Assembly (NCBI GenBank): GCA_005788585.1
Contig: SYBY01000273.1
Coordinates: forward strand, 1-10,077
From: Actinomycetota bacterium
Lineage (GTDB): Bacteria; Actinomycetota; Thermoleophilia; Solirubrobacterales; Solirubrobacteraceae
Direction: 5' to 3'
Length of the DNA stretch: 10,077 nucleotides
Both the position numbers and the translations under genes were made by a program. A model generated the notes under the pieces. It ran no database searches, was not told the DNA's origin, and worked only from the letters and a program-made list of their open reading frames with translations. Shown in pieces: positions 1 to 6,036 of this stretch. How positions within the stretch are numbered: position 1 is the stretch's first letter; each line of letters begins with the position of its first letter.

Positions 1-152
1 CGCTGCTGCAGCGCTTCGGCCTGGAATGGGCGTTCCGGCTCGCGCAGGAGCCGCGGCGGCTGTGGAAGCGCTACGCGCGCTACAACCCGCTGTTCGTGCT
101 CGGCTTCGCGCGGCAGTACGCGGCACAGCGCCGTGCGGCACGCACGCGTTAG
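1..152 (+). CDS. WecG/TagA/CpsF family glycosyltransferase, C-terminal fragment
   Basis: Only the last 49 codons are inside the window (reading frame from base 3, TAG at 150-152); the gene starts upstream. The peptide contains GLEWAFRLAQEPRRLWKRY followed by a short Asn-Pro stretch, which matches the characteristic C-terminal signature of the WecG/TagA/CpsF (GT26) family (Gly-Leu-Glu-Trp, then Arg-Leu, Glu-Pro-x-Arg-x-Trp-x-Arg-Tyr). Known members transfer an N-acetylmannosamine-type or related sugar to a lipid-linked acceptor at the inner membrane face during teichoic acid, enterobacterial common antigen or exopolysaccharide synthesis. The C-terminal tail is rich in Arg and Ala, which fits peripheral membrane binding. 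It lies 14 bases upstream of the nucleotide-sugar dehydrogenase and is probably in the same operon. The exact sugar cannot be inferred from this fragment. Confidence 0.8.
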   Translation, partial: LLQRFGLEWAFRLAQEPRRLWKRYARYNPLFVLGFARQYAAQRRAARTR

Positions 153-166
153 CCTGAGCCGTCGCC

Positions 167-1411
167 ATGGCTGATGTCGCCGTCATCGGAGTGGGCCGCA
201 TCGGTCTGCCCCTCGCACTGAGCTTCGCCGACCGCGGGCTGTCCGTGATCGGTGTCGACAAGGACGCCGACCGCCTCGGCGCGATCCGCGAGCGGCGCAT
301 GCCGTTCCAGGAGGATGGTGCGCAGGAGCTGCTCGACCGCGTGGACCTCACGCTGACCGATCGCGTGGCCGACGCCGCGCAGGCCGATGCGATCGTGCTC
401 ACGCTCGGCACGCCGTCGTTCAGCCACATCGAGATCGACATCCGCGACATCCGCAGCGCGCTCGACGACCTGCTCCCCCACCTGCGCGCGGGCCAGACGA
501 TCATCCTGCGCTCGACCGTCGCGCCGGGCACCACCGACTTCGTCGCCGGGTACCTGGCCAAGCACCGCGGCTTCGTGATCGGCGAGGACGTGTTCGTCGC
601 CCACGTGCCCGAGCGGATCGCCGCCGGCCGGTTCCTCGAGGAGATCGACACGCTGCCGTGCATCGTCGGCGGGGTCGGCGAGCGGTCGGGCGAGAAGGCC
701 GCCGAGCTGTTCGGTGTCTTCGCCGCGCCGATGGTGCAGACCTCGCCTGTCCAGGCCGAGCTGGCGAAGATCTGGACCAACATCCTGCGCTACGCCACGT
801 TCGCCCTGCCGAACCTGCTGATGATGGACTGCGAGCAGTACGGCGCGAACGTCTTCGAGGTCATCGACCTCATCAACCGCGACTACCCGCGCGGCGGGAT
901 CAAGTCGCCCGGCCTCACCGCCGGCACGTGCCTGCGCAAGGACTTCGCGTTCAGCGAGGAGCGCTCGAACGCGCCGGGCATGCTGCTGGCCGTCAGCCGG
1001 GTCAACGAGTCCGTGCCGCTGTTCCTCGTCGAGGGGATGAAGCGCCGCCTCGACGGGCTGTCCGGCAAGAAGGTCGCCGTCCTGGGCCTGGCGTTCAAGT
1101 CCGGTACCGACGACGAGCGCGACTCGCTCAGCCACAAGCTCATCCGCCTGCTCGAGCGCGAGCTCGCCGACGTCGCGGTCTGCGACCCCCACGTCGTCAC
1201 GCCTACGCTGCCGCTCGAGGAGGCCGTCGCGGGCGCCGACGCCGTCGTCGTCGCCACGAACCACCCCGAGTTCTCGGGCCTGGAGAAGCTGCGCGAGGTC
1301 GCGGCCATCGCCGGCGACCCGCTCGTCGTCGACCCCTGGAACGCCTTCGGCGCCGGGCAGGTCTTCGCCTACGCCAAAGAACTCAGCACGCTGGCGGTGC
1401 AGCCCTCGTGA
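167..1411 (+). CDS. Nucleotide-sugar dehydrogenase (UDP-glucose/GDP-mannose dehydrogenase family)
   Basis: A 414-aa NAD-dependent enzyme expected to oxidise the C6 hydroxyl of a UDP- or GDP-sugar to a carboxylate in two steps, supplying uronic-acid-type donors. Visible motifs in order: Rossmann GVGRIG at residues 8-13 with Asp31 for the NAD ribose; STVAPGTT at 116-123; PER at 148-150; Lys201 and Asn205 in the central helical domain; the catalytic Cys255 in GTCLRKDF (253-260); and GLAFKSGTDDERDS (307-320) in the C-terminal substrate domain. Length is normal for the family. The cysteine motif differs from the GGSCFPKD of standard UDP-glucose dehydrogenase and the GHCIPVDP of UDP-HexNAc dehydrogenases, so the substrate is left open. 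The ATG at 167 has no clear Shine-Dalgarno but places the Rossmann motif at the expected distance from the N-terminus. Its TGA overlaps the GTG of the next gene (GTGA at 1408-1411). Confidence 0.92.
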   Translation: MADVAVIGVGRIGLPLALSFADRGLSVIGVDKDADRLGAIRERRMPFQEDGAQELLDRVDLTLTDRVADAAQADAIVLTLGTPSFSHIEIDIRDIRSALDDLLPHLRAGQTIILRSTVAPGTTDFVAGYLAKHRGFVIGEDVFVAHVPERIAAGRFLEEIDTLPCIVGGVGERSGEKAAELFGVFAAPMVQTSPVQAELAKIWTNILRYATFALPNLLMMDCEQYGANVFEVIDLINRDYPRGGIKSPGLTAGTCLRKDFAFSEERSNAPGMLLAVSRVNESVPLFLVEGMKRRLDGLSGKKVAVLGLAFKSGTDDERDSLSHKLIRLLERELADVAVCDPHVVTPTLPLEEAVAGADAVVVATNHPEFSGLEKLREVAAIAGDPLVVDPWNAFGAGQVFAYAKELSTLAVQPS

Positions 1412-2373
1412 GCAAGGTCCTCGTCACCGGCGGCGCCGGCACGATCGGCCGCGCGGTCGTCAAGCGGCTGCTGCGCGACGGCGAGCACGAGGTGCGCGTC
1501 TCCGACCAGCGCACGCCGCCGTCGTGGATGGACGGCCAGGTCGAGGTCCACATGGGCGACCTGCGCGACCAGGCCCAGGCCGACGCGGCCGCGGCGGGCT
1601 GTGACCACGTCATCCATCTCGCCGCGATCGTCGGCGGCATCGGCAACTTCCACAAGCTGCCGCTGACGCTGACCGACATGAACGCGGCGCTCTACACGAC
1701 GACGATCGGCGCGGCGCTGAAGGCTGACGTCGCGCGGTACACGTACGTGAGCAGTTCGATGGTCTTCGAGAACGCGACGGAGTACCCGACGACCGAGGAC
1801 CACATCAAGACCTGCCCGGTCCCCACCAGCGCCTACGGGTTCAGCAAGCTCGCCGGCGAGGTCTGGGTCCGCGCCGCGCAGGAGGAGCACGGCCTGCGCT
1901 ACACGATCTGCCGCCCGTTCAACGCGTACGGCCCGGGCGAGATGCCCGAGGACGAGCCCGGCATCGCGCACATGGTCCCCGACGTCATCAAGAAGGTCCT
2001 CGCGGGCATGGACCCGCTGCCGATCTTCGGCGACGGCACCCAGACGCGCACCATCACGCACACCGACGACATCGCCGACGGGATCGTCACCGCGACGTTC
2101 CACCCGGCCGCCGAGGGCGAGGCGTTCAACATCTCCGCGGCGCAGGAGCAGACGGTCAAGGAGATCGCCGCGATCATCTGGGAGCAGTGCGGCAAGGACC
2201 CGGAGGCCCTGACGTTCGAGCACCTGCCGACGTTCGCCGTGGATGTCGTGCGGCGCTGGCCGAGCGTCGAGAAGGCCAAGCGCGTCCTCGGGTGGGAGGC
2301 GCAGATCGGCGTCGAGCAGGGCATCGCCGACACCGTCGCGTGGCTGCGCCAGGAGCTGCCCGCCACCGCCTGA
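1408..2373 (+). CDS. NAD-dependent epimerase/dehydratase (extended SDR), nucleotide-sugar type
   Basis: A 321-aa extended short-chain dehydrogenase/reductase. It shows the TGGAGTIG cofactor loop at residues 7-14, an acidic residue (Asp33) at the end of beta-2 typical of NAD binding, Ser115-Ser117 before the active-site helix, and the catalytic Tyr143/Lys147 pair in YGFSK. The segment AAIVGGIGNFHK (72-83) resembles the AAxVGGI stretch of GDP-L-fucose synthase and GDP-mannose 3,5-epimerase, and the CRPFNAYGPGE segment (168-178) is the usual substrate-loop region. This suggests a sugar nucleotide epimerase or epimerase/reductase. Exact chemistry is not determined. The GTG at 1408 is chosen because it places the glycine loop at residue 7 and overlaps the upstream stop by 4 bases, implying translational coupling with the dehydrogenase. 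A longer open frame upstream is a shadow of the dehydrogenase. The TGA shares one base with the ATG of the following gene. Confidence 0.9.
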   Translation: MSKVLVTGGAGTIGRAVVKRLLRDGEHEVRVSDQRTPPSWMDGQVEVHMGDLRDQAQADAAAAGCDHVIHLAAIVGGIGNFHKLPLTLTDMNAALYTTTIGAALKADVARYTYVSSSMVFENATEYPTTEDHIKTCPVPTSAYGFSKLAGEVWVRAAQEEHGLRYTICRPFNAYGPGEMPEDEPGIAHMVPDVIKKVLAGMDPLPIFGDGTQTRTITHTDDIADGIVTATFHPAAEGEAFNISAAQEQTVKEIAAIIWEQCGKDPEALTFEHLPTFAVDVVRRWPSVEKAKRVLGWEAQIGVEQGIADTVAWLRQELPATA

Positions 2374-2828
2374 TGGCCGGCCCGCAGCCCACCGTCTACA
2401 CGATCGGCTACGAAAAGCTGCTGCCCGCGGCGCTCGTCAACGAGCTGGTCGTCGCCGACGTCCAGCGCGTGATCGACGTGCGCTACCGGCCCCAGTCACG
2501 GCGTGCCGGCATGAGCAAGACCCGGCTCGGCGAGACGCTGGCCGACCACCGCATCGCCTACGAGCACCGCCGCGAGCTCGGCACGCCGCCGGACATCCGC
2601 CACGACTACAAGTCCGGCCGGGTGGCCGAGGGCGCGGCACGCTTCACCCGATACATCGAGGAGGAGCACGGCGACGCGCTGGACGCGCTGGCCGAGGAGC
2701 TCTGCACCGAGGGCGTGCCGACCACCGCGCTCATGTGCCTGGAGGACAACCCCGAGCACTGCCACCGCCGGATCCTCACCGACGCACTGCAGCGGCGCCG
2801 GCCGGACCTGCGGGTCATCGACCTCTGA
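2373..2828 (+). CDS. DUF488 family protein
   Basis: A 151-aa protein matching the DUF488 family: an N-terminal TIGYEK (residues 10-15), the DVRYRPQSRRAGMSK segment (35-49), LGTPPDIR (69-76), and the C-terminal signature with Cys122, Glu124 and CHRR at 130-133. Family members are small soluble proteins of unknown biochemical function; the conserved Cys-x-Glu and Cys-His-Arg residues suggest a catalytic or ligand site, but this is not demonstrated. The ATG at 2373 shares one base with the preceding TGA (TGATG), so translation is probably by re-initiation; an AGGAG at 2351-2355 is too far away (17 bases) to be ideal. It is the last gene of the plus-strand sugar operon and converges on the minus-strand membrane protein with a 22-base gap. 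The family assignment is firm; nothing in the sequence links it to sugar chemistry. Confidence 0.88.
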   Translation: MAGPQPTVYTIGYEKLLPAALVNELVVADVQRVIDVRYRPQSRRAGMSKTRLGETLADHRIAYEHRRELGTPPDIRHDYKSGRVAEGAARFTRYIEEEHGDALDALAEELCTEGVPTTALMCLEDNPEHCHRRILTDALQRRRPDLRVIDL

Positions 2829-2850
2829 ATGCGCCGCGCGGGTTGAGCTG

Positions 2851-4155
2851 TCACATCGGCGGTGCCGGGATGCGCATGGCGCGGGTTGTGCCGTCCTTCA
2901 TGCGAGCGATGACCTTGGACTCGCCGGCAGCGAACCGGCCGTCGTAGGCGACGATGACCGCGCCGTTGGTGGGGCGCAGCGTTCGGACATCACGCGGCGT
3001 GACGAACGTGACCGCGACGACACCGGGATCCACCCTGCCGGAGAACACCGTCGTGCCCCGCTGCGTGCGGCGCTGAACCCGAGCGCGTACGGCTTCGTCG
3101 GTGCCCTGTTCGTCGCCGCTCAGGGCGGTGCCCCATCCGATCGCGACCGGGAACCGGACCCTCTCCCGGCCGGCCGGGGCACCGCAGCTGCTCCCGCCAC
3201 CGAAGGCCCCGCTGATGGTGTCCAGCTGGTAGTCAACGGCGGCGAGCGTGTCGCCGACGACCCGCCCACCGTAGGTCCAGCACACCCTGCCGTCCCGGTG
3301 GCGGGCGACCGAGACCCCGAACGGCAGTCCTCCATTGGGGTCCGGTGCTTGCGCGGCGATGCGCCCAGGGAACCGCGGAATCGACGGAACAGGATGGCGA
3401 GGGCGCGCACGGCGTGGACTGCCGTCAACGACCGTGACGCTCCGCTCCCGATACGTGATGCGGCCGTGGAGTCCGCGTGCAGGTTGCGGACCCCTGGTGG
3501 CCAGCAGCCACGCGCCGTCCCGGGACGTGCGCCGGCCGGTGATCCCCGCTTCGCCGAGGCGCAAGTCGATTCGGGCGGCGCCACGACCGGCAAGCCCCCA
3601 CGCCACCGTCACCTTCGGCACGGCGGCCGGTGCCTCCGGGTCGGTGATGGTTGTGCGCACGTCGATCGCGCCGCCGCCCGACGGCGCGGCCCGGCGCGAG
3701 CCGCAGTTGGTCGGAACCCCGGTGAGCGCAACCGGCGCGGCGCGGAAGGTGCCACGGGAGTCCAGCCAGCCGAATGTGCCGCGGTGCAGGCGGCCCAGCT
3801 GGGCACAGATGTTGCGACCGACGACCGGGGACACGCCGGGGCGCCGCGACCCAACGGGCACGACCCGCTCCGCACGGAAGACCCGGACGGCCCAGTCCGG
3901 TCCGCCATCGGGGGCAGGGATGCGAGCCTGGATGCGCGGCTTGGTCAGCGTTCGGAGCTGGATGTACCCATCGCCGGTGGGCGCGTGGAGCGGCGGCCCG
4001 ACCCGCACGACGCCGGTGGGACTGGGAACAACTCCGGCCGGCGGGCTCCCCTCGTCGCCTGCCTTGGTGCGTGGAACCGCCAGGGCGACCGCCACGCCTA
4101 TCACGACGCCGGCCACGACGGCGGCGGCAAACAGGCGACGCACAGACAGGGTCAT
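2851..4155 (-). CDS. Membrane-anchored extracytoplasmic protein, second of a sigma-linked paralogous pair
   Basis: I do not recognise a named family. The 434-aa protein begins with seven residues (two Arg), then a hydrophobic segment at about 8-27 that is either an uncleaved anchor or a signal peptide; the rest would be outside the cytoplasm. There are four cysteines only: Cys117, Cys151, Cys292 and Cys324. They form two comparable blocks. Each starts with an Asp-x-Gly-Gly-type segment (about 82-86 and 272-276), contains one Cys near its middle, and ends with Cys-Gly. A C-terminal VDPGVVAVT segment (375-383) is followed by short beta-like strands. The upstream protein (4152-5396) shares this layout, so the two look like diverged paralogues. 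The ATG is set by a strong AGGAGG (4161-4166) five bases upstream and by an ATGA overlap with the preceding stop. Function is unknown; co-transcription with the sigma factor suggests envelope sensing or a sigma-controlled surface product. Confidence 0.8.
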   Translation of the reverse strand: MTLSVRRLFAAAVVAGVVIGVAVALAVPRTKAGDEGSPPAGVVPSPTGVVRVGPPLHAPTGDGYIQLRTLTKPRIQARIPAPDGGPDWAVRVFRAERVVPVGSRRPGVSPVVGRNICAQLGRLHRGTFGWLDSRGTFRAAPVALTGVPTNCGSRRAAPSGGGAIDVRTTITDPEAPAAVPKVTVAWGLAGRGAARIDLRLGEAGITGRRTSRDGAWLLATRGPQPARGLHGRITYRERSVTVVDGSPRRARPRHPVPSIPRFPGRIAAQAPDPNGGLPFGVSVARHRDGRVCWTYGGRVVGDTLAAVDYQLDTISGAFGGGSSCGAPAGRERVRFPVAIGWGTALSGDEQGTDEAVRARVQRRTQRGTTVFSGRVDPGVVAVTFVTPRDVRTLRPTNGAVIVAYDGRFAAGESKVIARMKDGTTRAMRIPAPPM

Positions 4156-5396
4156 CCAGACCTCCTAGACGGCGGTGGGGGGACCGGCTTGGGAGCCGGG
4201 AGCCGCCGGTTCACAAGACGGTCGCTCCCGCGCCGGACCACGCTGCTCCCATTCCGGAGGCGGATACGAATCACCACCGTCGCGGGGTCCACATCCCCCG
4301 GGTAGACGGCGAGGATCGTGCGGAGCCGGCGCTGGAGGATCGAACGGGGACGTTGTCCTGGCAACTGGGCGGTGACGCTGAGCACACCGGGGCCTACGGC
4401 GCCCCACACCGCGGTCCTGGGCGGGTGTCGACGCCAGTTCCCGGGCGGGAAAGCGCGCCCTCCCCCGCCGCGCGAACCCGGTGTCAGGCGCCGCGCTGCA
4501 AAGAACCAGGAATTGCGCTGCGGACGAGATGGAGTACCGAGGGTCCAGGTACCGAGATCCCCGCATGCAGGTGGGCTCATCGGTGCGTTGCGGGTGCGCC
4601 GCGCCGGGGTGAACGCCACGCAGAGCCGCCGATCGCCACTCGTCATCCCCTGCGTGACGCGCCAGGCGGGCCCGCCCTCCGGGTCGAGGACGATCGATGG
4701 GCTGGCGCCGAGCCGGTGAATTTCGCGGCGGCCAGACCTGAAACGGAGCGTCGCGGTGATCGCGGAGTCCTCCGGGTACCCACGCAGCGCAAGGGCGAAG
4801 ACCCCGCCGTGGGCAACCGGCAGGCTGATCTCGCGTCCGCGCGCGCGGATGACGACGGACCGCAGCTCGCGCCCGGCGACACCGCTGACGACGGTGCGGA
4901 CGTCCGACGGCGCGGGGGCGTCGAACACCCGGGCTCCGATAAGAGAGGCCGCGCCGGTACGCGGGGTGCCGCACGAGTCGCTCGCATCAGCGGGGATCGG
5001 CCGGAACCGCCCGTCGAGGCCGACAATGCCGAACTCGCCCTCGACGACCTGCCCTACGGTGCTGCAGAGCAGCCCGGTTGCACCCCGCGCGGTGCGTACC
5101 GTCCACGGCGGTTCGTTCGCTCGTGGGTCAGAGGCGCGGACCGCACTCACCCGCGCGGTGTTGGCCAGCGCCGTCTGCTCGGCAGGGACTGCCCGCGGTG
5201 TGGGGATGGGGCTTCCGCGGAGCGCCGTCAGGGTGCCGGCCGCCGCCGTACCCGCCACGCCGACGACCAGCGCAGCGGTAAGGAACCCGCCCCGCAGCCC
5301 GCTCCACGGGTGGGGCCGCCTCGCGCGCCGAGCCTCCGTGCGGCGCCGCGCCGCATCAACGAGGTCACGTTCGAGGGTGTCGATGAAGTCATTCAT
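4152..5396 (-). CDS. Single-pass membrane protein directly downstream of ECF sigma factor; candidate anti-sigma partner
   Basis: A 414-aa protein of unknown family. Layout: a charged, helix-prone cytoplasmic N-terminus (residues 1-36, rich in Arg, Asp and Glu), one transmembrane segment (about 37-58), then a long extracytoplasmic part with four cysteines: Cys111, Cys142, Cys259 and Cys278. Cys142 and Cys278 are followed by Gly. The segments LDGRF (127-131), DPEGGPAW (238-245) and VGPGVLSVT (334-342) line up with corresponding segments of the next gene product. The inside-short, outside-long topology and the gene order are those of many membrane anti-sigma factors, but the zinc-binding His-x3-Cys-x2-Cys motif is absent, so the anti-sigma role is inferred from context. 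The ATG at 5396 has a strong GGAGGAG (5402-5408) five bases upstream and overlaps the sigma stop in an ATGA. The C-terminus is basic and proline-rich (about 388-414). A Gly/Arg-rich stretch at 305-327 looks like a linker. Confidence 0.82.
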   Translation of the reverse strand: MNDFIDTLERDLVDAARRRTEARRARRPHPWSGLRGGFLTAALVVGVAGTAAAGTLTALRGSPIPTPRAVPAEQTALANTARVSAVRASDPRANEPPWTVRTARGATGLLCSTVGQVVEGEFGIVGLDGRFRPIPADASDSCGTPRTGAASLIGARVFDAPAPSDVRTVVSGVAGRELRSVVIRARGREISLPVAHGGVFALALRGYPEDSAITATLRFRSGRREIHRLGASPSIVLDPEGGPAWRVTQGMTSGDRRLCVAFTPARRTRNAPMSPPACGDLGTWTLGTPSRPQRNSWFFAARRLTPGSRGGGGRAFPPGNWRRHPPRTAVWGAVGPGVLSVTAQLPGQRPRSILQRRLRTILAVYPGDVDPATVVIRIRLRNGSSVVRRGSDRLVNRRLPAPKPVPPPPSRRSG

Positions 5397-5965
5397 GCGT
5401 GCTCCTCCCCGAATCGGGCGCGAATACCCGCCAGGCCGCGGCTCACCCGCTGCCGGATGACCGCGGGTGACACGTCGAGATCGGCCGCGATCTCCAGGTA
5501 TGAGCGCTCGTCCACGACACGTGCGAGCACGGCCTGGCGCTGCTCAGGTGGCAGGTCGCCGACGAGCGCGGCAGCGTCGAGGCCGCGCGAGACGTCGACC
5601 AGTTCTTCGATCCGCTCGAGGTCGGCGTCCGTGAGCTCCCGTGCGGGCATGCCGAGACGCCGTCGCGCGCGGGCCTCGATGCGACCGCGGCGCGCGCCGT
5701 CAACGAGACGGGATGAGGCCATGCTGAAGAGCCACGCCCGCGCGGGACCCCGTGCGGGCTCGAACCGCGCGGCGCCTTCCAGGGCAGCGGCGAACGTCTC
5801 CGCGCAGAGATCCGCGGCGAGCTCGGGACGTCCCGTCCGGGAGAGGAGGTACGCCAGGAGCGCGCGGACGTGCCGTCGGTAGAAGATGGCGAACGCCTCC
5901 GGGTCGTCGGGCACTGAGGCCAGGAGGTCAGCGTCGGTGCGTGTCGCGTCCTTCACTGTGAGCAC
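5393..5965 (-). CDS. ECF-type (sigma-70 family, group 4) RNA polymerase sigma factor
   Basis: A 190-aa protein with the two domains of extracytoplasmic-function sigma factors. Region 2 lies at about 21-95 (DPEAFAIFYRRH near the start, then a Cys-Ala-Glu-Thr-Phe helix and ARAWLFSMASSRLVDGARR, which binds core polymerase and the -10 element). Region 4 lies at about 133-183 (LPPEQRQAVLARVVDERSY, then a helix-turn-helix around EIAADLDVSPAVIRQRVSRG, which reads the -35 element). The linker between them is about 40 residues, and there is no region 1.1 or 3, so it is a minimal ECF factor. The longest frame starts at a GTG at 5965; another in-frame GTG at 5956 (codon 4) is equally possible, and neither has a Shine-Dalgarno. 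The TGA overlaps the ATG of the membrane protein by 4 bases, tying the three genes into one unit. The ECF subgroup and target regulon cannot be assigned by eye. Confidence 0.93.
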   Translation of the reverse strand: MLTVKDATRTDADLLASVPDDPEAFAIFYRRHVRALLAYLLSRTGRPELAADLCAETFAAALEGAARFEPARGPARAWLFSMASSRLVDGARRGRIEARARRRLGMPARELTDADLERIEELVDVSRGLDAAALVGDLPPEQRQAVLARVVDERSYLEIAADLDVSPAVIRQRVSRGLAGIRARFGEEHA

Positions 5966-5993
5966 TACGAATACCCTGGCCGCGCTGTGACGG
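5956..5993 (-). promoter_or_regulatory. Possible ECF-like promoter overlapping the start of the sigma gene
   Basis: Reading the minus strand towards the sigma gene, CCGTCAC (5993-5987) is followed after 17 bases by CGTAGT (5969-5964); a start of transcription around 5956 would coincide with the in-frame GTG at codon 4 and give a leaderless message. This fits the lack of any Shine-Dalgarno. A TATTCG at 5973-5968 is an alternative -10, but its spacing to CCGTCAC is only 13 bases. Both assignments are pattern guesses in very GC-rich DNA. Confidence 0.22.
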
Positions 5994-6002
5994 ACGCGGC
6001 GT

Positions 6003-6021
6003 GACGGCGACCGGTGCCGTC
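6003..6021. other. Short inverted repeat between exporter and sigma gene
   Basis: GACGGC (6003-6008) and GCCGTC (6016-6021) form a perfect six-base stem around a seven-base loop that itself contains the palindrome ACCGGT. It lies 15 bases beyond the exporter stop codon and upstream of the sigma gene. No T-run follows on the minus strand, so it is not a classical intrinsic terminator. It could be a weak mRNA 3' hairpin or an operator, or chance in GC-rich sequence. Two copies of GTGACGG (5987-5993 and 6001-6007) sit 14 bp apart beside it. Confidence 0.3.
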
Positions 6022-6036
6022 AGCCGGACGGGCACA

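Noticed and set aside
149..1264. Long open frame on the minus strand opposite the dehydrogenase
   Set aside because: Its translation is rich in Arg, Asp, Val and Gln with no family signature, as expected for the antisense of a GC-biased gene; the plus strand carries all family motifs.
2829..2850. Terminator between the two convergent genes
   Set aside because: The 22-base gap has no stable stem followed by T residues on either strand.
4440..4560. Possible frameshift in the first membrane protein, where the sequence becomes Gly/Arg-rich
   Set aside because: The frame resumes a recognisable segment (VGPGVLSVT and the following strands) that matches the same position in the paralogue, so a linker or insertion explains it without a frameshift.
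5284..5396. Classical zinc anti-sigma (His-x3-Cys-x2-Cys) domain in the protein after the sigma factor
   Set aside because: The cytoplasmic segment has no cysteine and only one histidine; all four cysteines of the protein are beyond the membrane segment.
3298..5882. Several long plus-strand open frames opposite the sigma and membrane-protein genes
   Set aside because: Arg/Pro/Gly-rich translations without domains or ribosome binding sites; the minus-strand genes have motifs, Shine-Dalgarno sites and clean overlaps.
6003..6021. Intrinsic terminator after the exporter
   Set aside because: The stem is only six base pairs and no T-run follows on the transcribed strand, so it was kept only as an inverted repeat.
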